Assembly (NCBI GenBank): GCA_947629935.1
Contig: CANRFQ010000005.1
Coordinates: forward strand, 1 to 60,965
Reading direction: 5' to 3'
DNA: 60,965 nt
From: an uncultured Bacilli bacterium
Lineage (GTDB): Bacteria; Bacillota_I; Bacilli_A; RF39; UBA660
In this document: in pieces, positions 24,131 to 32,697 of the stretch
How positions within the stretch are numbered: position 1 is the first letter of the stretch
Layout: each line of letters begins with the position of its first letter
Made by a program: the position numbers and the translations under genes
Notes under the pieces: model-generated
The model's input: the letters and a program-made list of their open reading frames with translations, nothing else
What the model was told of the DNA's origin: nothing
The model's database searches: none

Positions 24131-25324
24131 ATGGCAATAATTAATAAACTTGATCACTTTGGTAGAGGAATAATTTTTGATGAAAAAATTACCTTCGTTA
24201 ATTATGCTTTACCTTCTGAAGAGATAGATTATCAAATTATTAAAAAAAGCAAAAAGTATAATCTTGCCCAAATAACTAATTTAAAAACCAAAAGTGCCGA
24301 TCGCGTAGATGTGCCTTGTCCTTATTTTTTTAAGTGTGGGGGTTGTGCTTTAGAACATTTAAAATACTCTAAAACTCTCGAGTTTAAAAAAGAAAAAGTG
24401 GAGGAAATTCTTAATAAATATGCGAAAATTCAAAGTAATATAAATGTTATTGAAAATCCTCATCCTTATAATTATCGAAATAAATTATCTTTAAAGATTA
24501 AAAATGGTAAACAAGGTTTTTATGAAACAAAAAGTCATAAATTGGTAGAAATTACACAATGTTTATTAGCTCAAGAAAGTATTAATCAAATAATTAAAGA
24601 CATTTCTTACTTTCATTTAAAAAATGCCGATATAACTTTTAGAACGAATTACAATAATGAATTATTAATTATTATTCAAACTGCTGATAAAATAAATATT
24701 GATTTATCTTATTTAACTCAAAAGCATAAAATAGTGGGAATCATAATAAATGATGCTATATTTTATGGTGAAGATAAATTTATAGAAAAAATTGCTAATA
24801 GATTGTTTCAGGTTAGTTATAATTCTTTTTTTCAAATTAATCCTTATGTAACTACAAAAATTTTTGAGATAGTAACCGAAAATGTGCAAAAGGATAGTAT
24901 TGTGGCGGACTTATATTGTGGTGTGGGAACTTTAGGAATTGTTGCTGCCCAAAAAGCTTGTCAAGTTTATGGCATTGAAATCGTACCGAATGCAATCAAA
25001 AATGCTTTGATAAATAAAAAAATAAATAAATGTTCTAATATTGACTTTTGTTTAGGGGATGCCAAAGAGGTTATTGATAAAATAAAAGCCAAGATTGATA
25101 CAATTATTATCGATCCGCCTCGAAATGGGCTTAGTCAAGAGGCTTTAAGTAATATTTTAAAAATCACTCCTAAGGATTTAATATATATTTCGTGTGATCC
25201 TATGACTTTAGCTAGGGATTTAAAAATTTTAAAAGAGAGATATATAATAAAAAAAATATATATTGCCGATATGTTTAGTTATACTTATCATGTAGAAACT
25301 GTATGTATTTTAAGTCTAATATAA
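24131..25324 (+). CDS. 23S rRNA (uracil-C5)-methyltransferase, RumA/RlmD family
   Basis: SAM-dependent enzyme that makes 5-methyluridine in 23S rRNA. The 397-residue protein begins with a short, reduced TRAM-like region, then a [4Fe-4S] cluster motif CPYFFKCGGC (Cys63, 69, 72) with a fourth Cys near 141. The SAM site is DLYCGVGTLG, followed by IIIDPPRNGL, and the catalytic Cys is in YISCDPMTLARDL. RlmCD-type Gram-positive enzymes can modify two sites, so the exact position (U747, U1939 or both) is not decided by sequence; TrmFO-type tRNA action is excluded by family. GGTGAT precedes the ATG. Confidence 0.92.
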   Translation: MAIINKLDHFGRGIIFDEKITFVNYALPSEEIDYQIIKKSKKYNLAQITNLKTKSADRVDVPCPYFFKCGGCALEHLKYSKTLEFKKEKVEEILNKYAKIQSNINVIENPHPYNYRNKLSLKIKNGKQGFYETKSHKLVEITQCLLAQESINQIIKDISYFHLKNADITFRTNYNNELLIIIQTADKINIDLSYLTQKHKIVGIIINDAIFYGEDKFIEKIANRLFQVSYNSFFQINPYVTTKIFEIVTENVQKDSIVADLYCGVGTLGIVAAQKACQVYGIEIVPNAIKNALINKKINKCSNIDFCLGDAKEVIDKIKAKIDTIIIDPPRNGLSQEALSNILKITPKDLIYISCDPMTLARDLKILKERYIIKKIYIADMFSYTYHVETVCILSLI

Positions 25325-25353
25325 ACTTTTATAATGGGATTAAAGTAGAGTAG

Positions 25354-25379
25354 AGAATTTTAAAAATAATTCTTTTTTT
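25354..25379 (+). terminator. Terminator after the RumA-family gene
   Basis: AGAATT (25354-25359), an 8-base loop, AATTCT (25368-25373), then T residues to 25379. Confidence 0.6.
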
Positions 25380-25446
25380 AATAATAAATGATTTATATTT
25401 AGTTAAAAAAATATATGAAAACAAAGTAAAGGAGGAAATTATTTTA

Positions 25447-26467
25447 ATGCATAATTTAATTAATAAAGATGTTTATATCGATGATTTTTCTAAAATTATC
25501 GAAATGATTGAAACTAGAAGAGATAATGCTTATAGAAAAGTAAATGAAGAGCTTATAGCTTTATATTGGGATGTGGGATGTTTTGTCAGTGAAAAAGTTC
25601 AAAGTAATAAATGGGGTAGCAAAGTGGTTGATAATTTAGCAATGTTTATAAAAGATAAATATCCTACTTTAAAAGGATTTAATAGACGTGGGATTTATAG
25701 AATGAAACAATTTTACGAAACGTATAAAGATGATGAAATTGTGTCACCACTAGTGACACAATTAAGTTAGACTAATAACTTATTAATTTTATCAGGAACC
25801 AAAACAAGAGAAGAAAGACAATTTTATATTAAAAATGGCTATAAAAAACAATTATTCAAAAATTGAATTGGATAGACAACTTTCAAGTAGTTATTATGAA
25901 AGGTATATGCTATCTGATAGAACAATAAAACTATCAGTAAATAAAACAATTGATGAAGGTGATTATCCAAATACTAAATTGTTAGATGTATATTCATTAA
26001 AATTTTTAAATTTACCGAATGAATATTCGGAAGTTGATTTAAGAAAAGCTATTATAAATAATTTAAAAAATTTTATTTTAGAAATTGGCAAGTCTTTTAC
26101 ATTTGTTGGGGAAGAATATAGAATTCAAGTTGGTAATAAAGATTTTTTTATTGATCTTTTATTTTATAATCGTGAATTAACTTGTTTAGTAGCTTTTGAA
26201 TTAAAAGTTGGAAAATTTCAACCTGAATATGTTTCCAAAATGGATTTTTATTTAGAAGCTTTAGATAAACAAGAAAAAAAATATAATGAAAATCCAAGTG
26301 TTGGAATAATATTATGCGCGGATAAAGATGAAAAAGTGGTAGAATATGCCATGAGCAGAACAATGTCTCCCACAATGGTTGCGGAATATAAATTAAAATT
26401 AATAGATAAAAAAATATTAGAAAATAAATTAAAAGAAATTTCCGTTTTTATAGAAAAAGACAAATAA
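25447..26467 (+). pseudogene. DUF1016 (YhcG-type) PDDEXK nuclease, broken by a nonsense codon and a frameshift
   Basis: 25447-25767 encodes the helical DUF1016 N-terminal domain (IETRRDNAYRKVNEELIALY, WGSKVVDNLA). A TAG (25768-25770) then stands where the family has Trp in QLSW; the same frame continues for TNNLLILSGTKTREERQFYIK. At about 25832-25836 an extra A shifts the frame, and 25835-26467 carries the C-terminal nuclease domain (FVGEEYRIQVG, FFIDLLFYNRELTCLVAFELK with the PDDEXK-type Asp and Glu-x-Lys, IILCADK, VAEYKL). Correcting both lesions gives one protein of about 340 residues, the family length. The role of the family is unclear; members are common in accessory regions and near defence genes. 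AAAGGAGG precedes the first ATG. Confidence 0.88.
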
Positions 26468-26503
26468 TATTTTAAATTAGAATAATAGAAATAGGAGGTA
26501 AGC

Positions 26504-27208
26504 ATGACTATAGAAGAGGAAATATTTAAAAGAGCCAATATTGATTTTGCTAAATTATGTAAGTATGGTTTTAAAAAGAATAATTTATTATATAAATATT
26601 CTCAAAATATCATGCATAATACTTTTCGAATTGATATTGAAATAAATAACGCGGGAATAGTCAAAGGAAAAATTTTTGATTTATCTTTTGAAGATGAATA
26701 TACTAATTTTCGAATAGAAGATAATAGGGAATCATTTCAAAATAAAGTTAGGAACGAATTTATAAATTTATTGCAAGATATTAAAGATAAATGTTCTACA
26801 AAGGAAATATTTATATATAAGCAAACTAATAGAATTGCTAAGGCAATTACCCAAAAATATGGTGATGAGCCCGAATTTGAATGGGAAAAGTTTCCAGGAT
26901 ATGCAACTTTTAAAAATAATAATAAATGGTATAGTATTATAATGAATCTTAATTTCAATAAACTAGAGGAGAATTTTTCTAAAGAAGTAGAAATAATTAA
27001 TTTAAAACTAGACCCAACTACAATAGAAAATTTCTTAAAGCAAAAAGGATTTTACCCTGCTTATCATATGAATAAAAAACATTGGCTTACGATTATCTTA
27101 AATGATACTATCTCGGATGCAAAAATAATGCAGTTAATTGCCCAAAGCTATAGCTATACTATATCTAAAAAAATAAAGCAAAATAGTAAAAAATGTGATA
27201 AACTATAA
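26504..27208 (+). CDS. MmcQ/YjbR-domain protein with N-terminal extension
   Basis: A 234-residue protein of two parts. Residues about 115-230 form a YjbR (CyaY-like fold) domain: GYATFKNNNKWYSIIMNL, IINLKLDP, the conserved YPAYHMNKKHWLTIIL, and a final helix starting with LIAQSY. YjbR domains are thought to bind DNA, but their role in bacteria is not settled. Residues 1-110 form a second, less conserved alpha/beta region seen in some longer family members. AGGAGGT lies before the ATG. It follows the broken DUF1016 gene by 36 bases, so its promoter may lie upstream of that pseudogene. Confidence 0.8.
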   Translation: MTIEEEIFKRANIDFAKLCKYGFKKNNLLYKYSQNIMHNTFRIDIEINNAGIVKGKIFDLSFEDEYTNFRIEDNRESFQNKVRNEFINLLQDIKDKCSTKEIFIYKQTNRIAKAITQKYGDEPEFEWEKFPGYATFKNNNKWYSIIMNLNFNKLEENFSKEVEIINLKLDPTTIENFLKQKGFYPAYHMNKKHWLTIILNDTISDAKIMQLIAQSYSYTISKKIKQNSKKCDKL

Positions 27209-27226
27209 GAAAAAGGAGAGATTTAC

Positions 27227-28042
27227 ATGAAAAAAGTTATTAGTATCTTTTTAACAATTATAATGTTTTTTACAGCCTTAGAAATTATCGCAACTTATGC
27301 TATTCGAAATATTTTATCAAGTGATGCGATGCAAGAACTAATTAAAGAAACGAATGTTACGGAAATAATTGAGGAAGTTAAAGAAGATGGAGAGTTAGAT
27401 TTTGTTTATCAAGAAGCCGAAAAATACGGAGTTAGTGAAGATAAAGTTGATGAAGTTTTAGCTTCCGAAGAAGCCAAAGAATATTATGGTACTATCTTAC
27501 AAAAATATTTGGATGGAACTGACATTACTTTAGATGAAGACACGCAAAAATTACTGGATATTGCTACCGAAAAATATAATATAGATTTAACAGAAGATCA
27601 AAAAGAAGAGTTAAAAGAAAATATTAATGAGGTAGTTATTGTTAGTAAAAAAGAAAATGTTAATAATGAGTTATCTACTAATATAAACAAATATACAAAT
27701 TTTGTAAAAAACAATGCTTTATATATTATTGCTATTGTTAGTTTAATTGTGCAAATACTATTAATTGTTATTCTAAATATTAAAAAAAGAAATTTTATGA
27801 GTTATTTTGCAGTTTGCTTATTATTCCTTGCTATATTCATGGGCTTATGTACATTTGGCTTGCAAATAGTTTTAGCCATTTTAAATCAAAGTGTAAATAT
27901 TAATTTAGTCAAATTATTTGGCAGCATTCTTCAAAAAGGGTATATATTTAGTCTAGTACTATTTGTGTTAATGATTATTTTCTTCATTATAAATAAAAAA
28001 ATTAAAATAAATGGATCAATGGAGAAGGAAAATGAACATTAA
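27227..28042 (+). CDS. Hypothetical four-helix membrane protein
   Basis: I do not recognise this 271-residue protein. One membrane helix lies at the N-terminus (about 3-28), then an acidic soluble part (about 29-155) with many Glu and Asp residues and helical periodicity, probably outside the cell, then three membrane helices (about 163-185, 193-217 and 232-260) and a short charged tail. AAAGGAGAG precedes the ATG. The end overlaps the next gene by 11 bases, so the two are co-transcribed. An envelope function is all that can be said. Confidence 0.6.
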   Translation: MKKVISIFLTIIMFFTALEIIATYAIRNILSSDAMQELIKETNVTEIIEEVKEDGELDFVYQEAEKYGVSEDKVDEVLASEEAKEYYGTILQKYLDGTDITLDEDTQKLLDIATEKYNIDLTEDQKEELKENINEVVIVSKKENVNNELSTNINKYTNFVKNNALYIIAIVSLIVQILLIVILNIKKRNFMSYFAVCLLFLAIFMGLCTFGLQIVLAILNQSVNINLVKLFGSILQKGYIFSLVLFVLMIIFFIINKKIKINGSMEKENEH

Positions 28043-28382
28043 AAATTACTATGTGAGTGATATAGAGGCTTTTAAAGATAAATTGTTAAGAGAGTTAATT
28101 GCCCATAATATTTCTTTTGTTGTAGTAGATAATGAAATTCATTATAATGATAAAATAATTCGATTTTATGAAAAAAGTCTGAAATTAAATAATTTAAAAG
28201 AGCAAAGAAAACAATATCGAGATGTATTAATTAAATTATTTTTAAAAGAAGAAACTGCTGATAGAAAAGATTATGTTATTCTTAAAAATAATACAAAATT
28301 TTCAAAGACAGATAATTATCATAAATTTCAAAATTATTATAAAACTCAACCGCAAATGCGCAGTTTAAAAAAATATCATTAA
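28032..28382 (+). CDS. Hypothetical small basic protein
   Basis: A 116-residue basic protein with no recognised motif. The ATG at 28032 lies in the 3' end of the upstream membrane-protein gene, with GGAGAAGG seven bases before it; an alternative start at 28011 has no ribosome site. The first half looks alpha/beta (SDIEAFKDKLLRELIAHNIS, FVVVDNEIHYNDKIIRFYEK) and the second half is a Lys-, Asn- and Tyr-rich tail. Overlap with the upstream gene suggests translational coupling. A ribosome-, nucleic-acid- or membrane-surface-bound role would fit the charge but is not shown. Confidence 0.5.
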   Translation: MNIKNYYVSDIEAFKDKLLRELIAHNISFVVVDNEIHYNDKIIRFYEKSLKLNNLKEQRKQYRDVLIKLFLKEETADRKDYVILKNNTKFSKTDNYHKFQNYYKTQPQMRSLKKYH

Positions 28383-28410
28383 GCGAGATTACAAAGTTAA
28401 AGATAGATAA

Positions 28411-28656
28411 TTAGCGTTTTAAAACAGGGATTATTCCCTTTTTTTCGTTGTTTAATGATTCAAGAAATTGATTGGCTCTATTTCCCCAAATAATTTGTAC
28501 TTTACCGCAATTTTGACATATTCTTTTATAATAAGTTTGCGGACCAATGATTTTTTCACCCCATAAAATAATTTCATCATAGTAGCCATCACTAGGAAGA
28601 GTATTAGCATAAACAATGATTGGTTCATTATATTCATGCTTACATTTATTTATCAT
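28411..28656 (-). CDS. Small zinc-ribbon protein
   Basis: An 81-residue protein with CKHEY near the N-terminus and CQNCGK in the middle, a Cys/His set that could bind one zinc ion, with IIWGEKI-like strands between. It resembles small zinc-ribbon proteins of unknown function. The ATG at 28656 has AAGGTGA five bases before it; a GTG at 28665 lies within that ribosome site. It is convergent with the gene at 28032 and overlaps that gene's putative terminator. Confidence 0.6.
   Translation of the reverse strand: MINKCKHEYNEPIIVYANTLPSDGYYDEIILWGEKIIGPQTYYKRICQNCGKVQIIWGNRANQFLESLNNEKKGIIPVLKR
28426..28445 (+). terminator. Terminator for the 27227-28382 genes
   Basis: AGGGA-TTAT-TCCCT followed by T residues to 28445. 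It lies within the last codons of the convergent zinc-ribbon gene. Confidence 0.5.
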
Positions 28657-28750
28657 ATCTATCACCTTATCTTAAATTTATTATTTATTAGAGTATAATT
28701 CCTGTAAATTAAAAGACACAAATTTTACACATTAATTTTTTTCAATCTTC

Positions 28751-28779
28751 TTGTTTTTACCAATTATTTCTTTTATAAT
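28751..28779 (+). promoter_or_regulatory. Promoter for the paralogue pair
   Basis: TTGTTT (28751-28756), a 17-bp spacer, then TATAAT (28774-28779). Confidence 0.62.
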
Positions 28780-28805
28780 AAGGACTAATAGAAATGAGGA
28801 AAAAT

Positions 28806-29429
28806 ATGTTGAATTCTGAAAATCGAAAGGTTTTATATGAATCTTTAGATAAGTTTTTAGGTAATAAAAATAATCATGCAGAAAAACTATTGAGTATTGA
28901 AGATGATATTTTAGCTCTTAATGATGCTGGATTATCTATCCATTTTGTTGAAAATGTCCCAAAAGCTAATATTAAATCTCATTTAGAAGTAGTTATAAAC
29001 AGTAATGAACCATACAATATATCGTATTTTCGAAGTATGCTTAGCATAATGGGATGTAACGAATTGCAAACTGATTTAGAAAAAGCTATGTTGGCTACTG
29101 GTAATGAAGATTTGATTAGAGAATTGTGCAGTTCATTTAATGGCGCTATAAATAATTCATTAAGACAGAAAGCTTGTGATTGGCTACTTGAAAATGCCAG
29201 TAAAGCATGTTTAATGTATTATGTTCTGATAGAACCTGAACAAGATGGAAATATCATTTTTATAAAAAGAATTTTAGAAAAGATATATCCTGAAATAACA
29301 GATGAAGAACGCAATCTATTAAACCACAAATATCCTGGTTTTATGAAAAGAATAGAACGTAATTATCAGGAAACTGTTGAGCTAGAAAAATTAACTCAAT
29401 TAGTAAGGAAGTTCCAAACTAACGATTAG
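28806..29429 (+). CDS. Unrecognised helical protein, paralogue of the next gene
   Basis: A 207-residue soluble protein, almost all helical by pattern, that I do not recognise. It shares a block with the next gene: SIEDDILALNDAGLSIHFVE here against KIEPQILDLKNASLSLLFAR there, and both continue with a short VP/VS...H...VV segment and end in a similar helix before the C-terminus (LEKLTQLVRKFQ here, LEKVDEISNLIRTYQ there). The ATG at 28806 is favoured because GAGGA stands before it; an ATG at 28794 has no ribosome site. Its own promoter is upstream. There is no signal peptide. Function unknown; the repeated helices could be a HEAT-like binding scaffold (inference). Confidence 0.55.
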   Translation: MLNSENRKVLYESLDKFLGNKNNHAEKLLSIEDDILALNDAGLSIHFVENVPKANIKSHLEVVINSNEPYNISYFRSMLSIMGCNELQTDLEKAMLATGNEDLIRELCSSFNGAINNSLRQKACDWLLENASKACLMYYVLIEPEQDGNIIFIKRILEKIYPEITDEERNLLNHKYPGFMKRIERNYQETVELEKLTQLVRKFQTND

Positions 29430-29448
29430 TGAAAGGAGATAAATTATT

Positions 29449-30021
29449 ATGAATAAGGAAAAAAAAGTAACAGAAAATGAGGTTACGATTGAAACTATTC
29501 AAAACCACATTAATGAATATTTACAGCAAGATTATCCTAAAGAAGTATTATTGAAAATTGAACCCCAAATTTTGGATTTGAAAAATGCGAGTTTATCTTT
29601 ATTATTTGCTAGAAAAGTGTCTAACTCGCAAGTTAATGCTCATCAAGACATCGTTATGCAATATGGAAGCTTTGCTAATCAAAAAGAATTTGCTTCTTAT
29701 GTTCCTGGCGCTGATATATCAATAATTGGTCAGAGCATTGTAAAAAAATATAAAAGTACTAATCCAACGTATATATATGATTTTTTGAATTGGATTAAAG
29801 TTGATCAAATGGAAGCAATTGACTATATGGTAGAAGTATGGGATGCTTTAGATACTGATAAACGCACAAAACTTTTTAAGAAGTATGTTGATGAAAAAAA
29901 TGATACAATTTTTTATCAGCGTATGGCTTTAAAAGCAAAAAATGCAGCCTTAGAAAAAGTAGATGAAATATCTAATCTTATCAGAACTTATCAAAATCAA
30001 AGTAAAAAAGTTATATACTAG
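29449..30021 (+). CDS. Unrecognised helical protein, paralogue of the previous gene
   Basis: A 190-residue soluble protein that shares its N-terminal half with the gene at 28806 and keeps the same end helix. AAAGGAGA precedes the ATG, 19 bases after the upstream stop, so the two form an operon. A terminator overlaps its stop. The pair looks like an old tandem duplication, with divergence strongest in the middle (residues about 75-150). No motif suggests an enzyme. A partner pair, or two members of a larger lineage-specific family, are both possible. Confidence 0.55.
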   Translation: MNKEKKVTENEVTIETIQNHINEYLQQDYPKEVLLKIEPQILDLKNASLSLLFARKVSNSQVNAHQDIVMQYGSFANQKEFASYVPGADISIIGQSIVKKYKSTNPTYIYDFLNWIKVDQMEAIDYMVEVWDALDTDKRTKLFKKYVDEKNDTIFYQRMALKAKNAALEKVDEISNLIRTYQNQSKKVIY

Positions 30022-30039
30022 TTAAATCTAGTATTTTTT
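30015..30039 (+). terminator. Terminator at the end of the paralogue pair
   Basis: ATACTAG (30015-30021), the loop TTAAAT, CTAGTAT (30028-30034), then six T residues. The stop codon is within the 5' arm. Confidence 0.78.
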
Positions 30040-30047
30040 GTTATAAT
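30039..30047 (+). promoter_or_regulatory. Extended -10 promoter for the fmt operon
   Basis: TGTTATAAT: a TG element and TATAAT (30042-30047) immediately after the terminator; no clear -35. Confidence 0.5.
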
Positions 30048-30068
30048 TTTATAGAAGGATATGATAAG

Positions 30069-31001
30069 ATGAAAGATTTAAAAGTCGTATTTATGGGAAC
30101 TCCTGATTTTTCTGTCCCTGTTTTAAATGCTCTAATTGAAAATACTAATGTTTCTTTAGTAGTTTGCCAGCCTGATAAATTAGTAGGAAGAAAACAAATT
30201 CTAATGGCACCTCCTATTAAAAAGATTGCTTTAGAACATAATATTAAAGTATTTCAACCTGTTAAAATCAAAGAAGATTATGAAGAGATAATTAATGAGC
30301 AACCTGATATAATAATTACTTGTGCTTACGGACAAATAATTCCTAAAGTACTTTTAGATTTACCACAATACGGCTGTATTAATGTTCACGCTTCTTTACT
30401 GCCAAAATTAAGAGGGGGAGCACCAATTCATCATGCTTTAATAGATGGATATGAAAAAACAGGTATTACGATTATGTATATGGCCGAAGGTATGGACGAT
30501 GGCGATATTATTGCTCAAGAAGAATATGTTATAAAAAAAGAGGACAATGTCGGTATTTTACATGATACTTTGGCAAAAATGGGAGCTAAGCTTTTAATGG
30601 AAACTTTGCCAATGATTATCCAAGGGAGTAATAAAAGAGTAAAACAAAATCCGAAAGAAGTAACTTTTGCATATAACATTAAAAGAGAAGAGGAACATAT
30701 AGATTTTCATGATTCTTGTCAAAATATATATAATAAAGTACGCGGATTAAATCCTTGGCCGTTAGCTAATATAATTTTAGATGGAAAAGAAGTTAAAGTT
30801 TTGGAATGTGAATATAAACTACAACAAACGCATAATATTGCGCAAGTTTGCGAACTAACAAAAGATGCTATCGGAATATCTGCTCAAGATGGTATTGTTT
30901 ATTTAAAAACTATAAAACCTTTTTCTAAAAAAATAATGACTGTTAAAGATTATTTAAACGGAATAAAAAAGGATGAATTATTAAATAAAGAAGTAAAGTA
31001 G
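30069..31001 (+). CDS. fmt: Methionyl-tRNA formyltransferase
   Basis: Formylates Met-tRNA for initiation, using 10-formyl-THF. The 310-residue protein starts with VVFMGTPDFSVPVL, has the formyl-transferase active site (INVHASLLPKLRGGAPIHHA, with the Asn/His pair, and GMDDGDI with the Asp), and a C-terminal OB-like domain for tRNA (VRGLNPWPLANI). Its length is usual. It heads a run of genes known from Bacillus (fmt-rsmB-rlmN-prpC-prkC-rsgA-rpe), but rsmB is replaced by a membrane protein gene. def, commonly just upstream of fmt, is not present. Confidence 0.96.
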   Translation: MKDLKVVFMGTPDFSVPVLNALIENTNVSLVVCQPDKLVGRKQILMAPPIKKIALEHNIKVFQPVKIKEDYEEIINEQPDIIITCAYGQIIPKVLLDLPQYGCINVHASLLPKLRGGAPIHHALIDGYEKTGITIMYMAEGMDDGDIIAQEEYVIKKEDNVGILHDTLAKMGAKLLMETLPMIIQGSNKRVKQNPKEVTFAYNIKREEEHIDFHDSCQNIYNKVRGLNPWPLANIILDGKEVKVLECEYKLQQTHNIAQVCELTKDAIGISAQDGIVYLKTIKPFSKKIMTVKDYLNGIKKDELLNKEVK

Positions 31002-31010
31002 GTGAGATAA

Positions 31011-31667
31011 ATGTTTCGTAAAAAGGAGCCTAAATATAAACCAACTAATCCTGATGATCCTTGGATTATTAAAACTTGGCAAACACCACGAGGACGTGCG
31101 GCTTTAAAATTAAGTATATATGGAATTTTTGTATTATTAGTATTACTACTTATTTTCTTTAGAACTGATTTTTCTCCCAAAGTATATAAAACTCTATATA
31201 TACCTTATACGAAAGATAATAGTACGAAAATAGAGGATCTAAAACAGAACAATTTTGCTTATAAATACACTATAACTGTTAATGAGACCAAAATTTTATT
31301 TTATGGTAATAAGCTTTTAAATATCGAAAGTGGCTATAAAGAAGATATTAATGGGATAATAAAATATATTAAAGAAAATGATAAGGTTTATAAAGTTGGC
31401 CTTACAGAAAAAGAAGAGATGACTAATTTGTATGAAAATTTAAATCCTAATTATTTTAGTGTAAATTATATTATGGAATTAATAGAACCTCAATTTTTAG
31501 AAAATAAAGATAATGAGCAAAATTATACTTTAGATAATGGGGTGGAAATTAGTATTAAGTCGGATAATTCTGATATTAAAAGCATTATTATAAAAGATGG
31601 CGCGGCTTTATATGAATTAGAATATTCAAATATTGGTAAAGTTACCCAAAATGATATTGAAAAGTAG
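31011..31667 (+). CDS. Hypothetical single-pass membrane protein
   Basis: A 218-residue protein that I do not recognise. A basic cytosolic N-terminus of about 32 residues (with KTWQTPRGRAALK) precedes one membrane helix (about 33-52), and the remaining 165 residues would lie outside the cell. That part is acidic and strand-rich, with an FAYKYTITVNETKILFYGNK hairpin. AGGTGAG precedes the ATG, nine bases after fmt. It takes the position that rsmB has in related operons but shows no methyltransferase motif. It reads on into rlmN. Confidence 0.6.
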   Translation: MFRKKEPKYKPTNPDDPWIIKTWQTPRGRAALKLSIYGIFVLLVLLLIFFRTDFSPKVYKTLYIPYTKDNSTKIEDLKQNNFAYKYTITVNETKILFYGNKLLNIESGYKEDINGIIKYIKENDKVYKVGLTEKEEMTNLYENLNPNYFSVNYIMELIEPQFLENKDNEQNYTLDNGVEISIKSDNSDIKSIIIKDGAALYELEYSNIGKVTQNDIEK

Positions 31668-31674
31668 GAGTTTT

Positions 31675-32697
31675 ATGGAAAATATATTTGATTATCGTTT
31701 AGATCAATTAGAAGATTACTTTTTAAGTATTAATGAAAAAAATTTTAAAGCTACGCAAATCTATGATTGGTTATATAAAAAGCAAGTTTTTGATTTTACA
31801 CAGATGACTAATTTAAAAAAAGATTTAATTACTAAGTTGCAAGAAACATTTACCATTAACTCTTTAGAAATTATCAAAAAACAAACGGACAAAGACACAA
31901 AGAAATATCTTTTTAAATTAGCTGATGAAAATTTTGTGGAAAGTGTCTTAATGTATCATGATTACGGAGTTAGTATATGTGTGTCTAGTCAAGTTGGTTG
32001 TAATATGGGCTGTGCTTTTTGTGAAAGCGGGCGCTTGAAGAAAGTTCGAAATTTAAAAACGCATGAAATGGTTGAACAAATCTTGCTAGTAACCCAAGAT
32101 ATAAAAGAGCGCATATCATCCGTTGTCATAATGGGAATTGGAGAACCATTTGACAATTATGATAATGTAATGAATTTTATTAAAATAATTAATAATGATA
32201 AAGGTTTAGCTATTGGTGCTCGCCATATTACTGTATCTACTTGTGGTATTATTCCCAAAATTAAAATGCTTATGGACGAACCGCTTCAAATAAATTTAGC
32301 AATTTCCTTACATGCTCCAAATAATGCCTTGCGTAGTAAATTAATGAAAATAAATAAAATTTATGATATTGATAATTTAATTGCTACTTTAAAAGAATAT
32401 ATTAAAAAAACTAATAGACGAGTTACCATAGAATATGTTACACTTAATGGTGTTAATGATAGTAGAGAGTGTGCACTAGAATTAGCTCATTTATTAAAAG
32501 GAATGAATGCCTATGTTAATTTAATTCCTTATAATGAAACAAATAACTTAGGATTTAAAAAATCGTCAAAACAAACAATTTTAGAATTTTATGACACTTT
32601 AAAGAAACAGAAAATTAATGTCACTATTAGGCGTGAATTTGGTTCTAAAATAGATGCAGCGTGTGGACAATTAAGAAGCAAAGAGGTGGATGCATGA
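31675..32697 (+). CDS. rlmN: Dual-specificity RNA methyltransferase RlmN
   Basis: Radical-SAM enzyme that makes 2-methyladenosine in 23S rRNA (A2503) and in some tRNAs. The 340-residue protein has the iron-sulfur motif CNMGCAFC (Cys109, 113, 116), the family's GIGEPFDNYDNV and ISLHAPN segments, and the catalytic C-terminal Cys in AACGQL (Cys330). The ATG at 31675 has TAGGAG before it; an upstream frame from 31633 overlaps the previous gene. Its TGA overlaps the next ATG (ATGA), so it is coupled to the phosphatase gene. Confidence 0.96.
   Translation: MENIFDYRLDQLEDYFLSINEKNFKATQIYDWLYKKQVFDFTQMTNLKKDLITKLQETFTINSLEIIKKQTDKDTKKYLFKLADENFVESVLMYHDYGVSICVSSQVGCNMGCAFCESGRLKKVRNLKTHEMVEQILLVTQDIKERISSVVIMGIGEPFDNYDNVMNFIKIINNDKGLAIGARHITVSTCGIIPKIKMLMDEPLQINLAISLHAPNNALRSKLMKINKIYDIDNLIATLKEYIKKTNRRVTIEYVTLNGVNDSRECALELAHLLKGMNAYVNLIPYNETNNLGFKKSSKQTILEFYDTLKKQKINVTIRREFGSKIDAACGQLRSKEVDA

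Noticed and set aside
25768-25770. TAG read as Trp or suppressed
   Set aside because: All other genes use TGG for Trp and TAG as a stop (for example the rplS and toxN-frame ends). A separate frameshift in the same gene makes decay the simpler explanation.
28452-28637. Second frame of 61 codons on the minus strand
   Set aside because: The overlapping frame at 28411-28656 has a zinc-ribbon motif and a proper ribosome site, so this one is a shadow.
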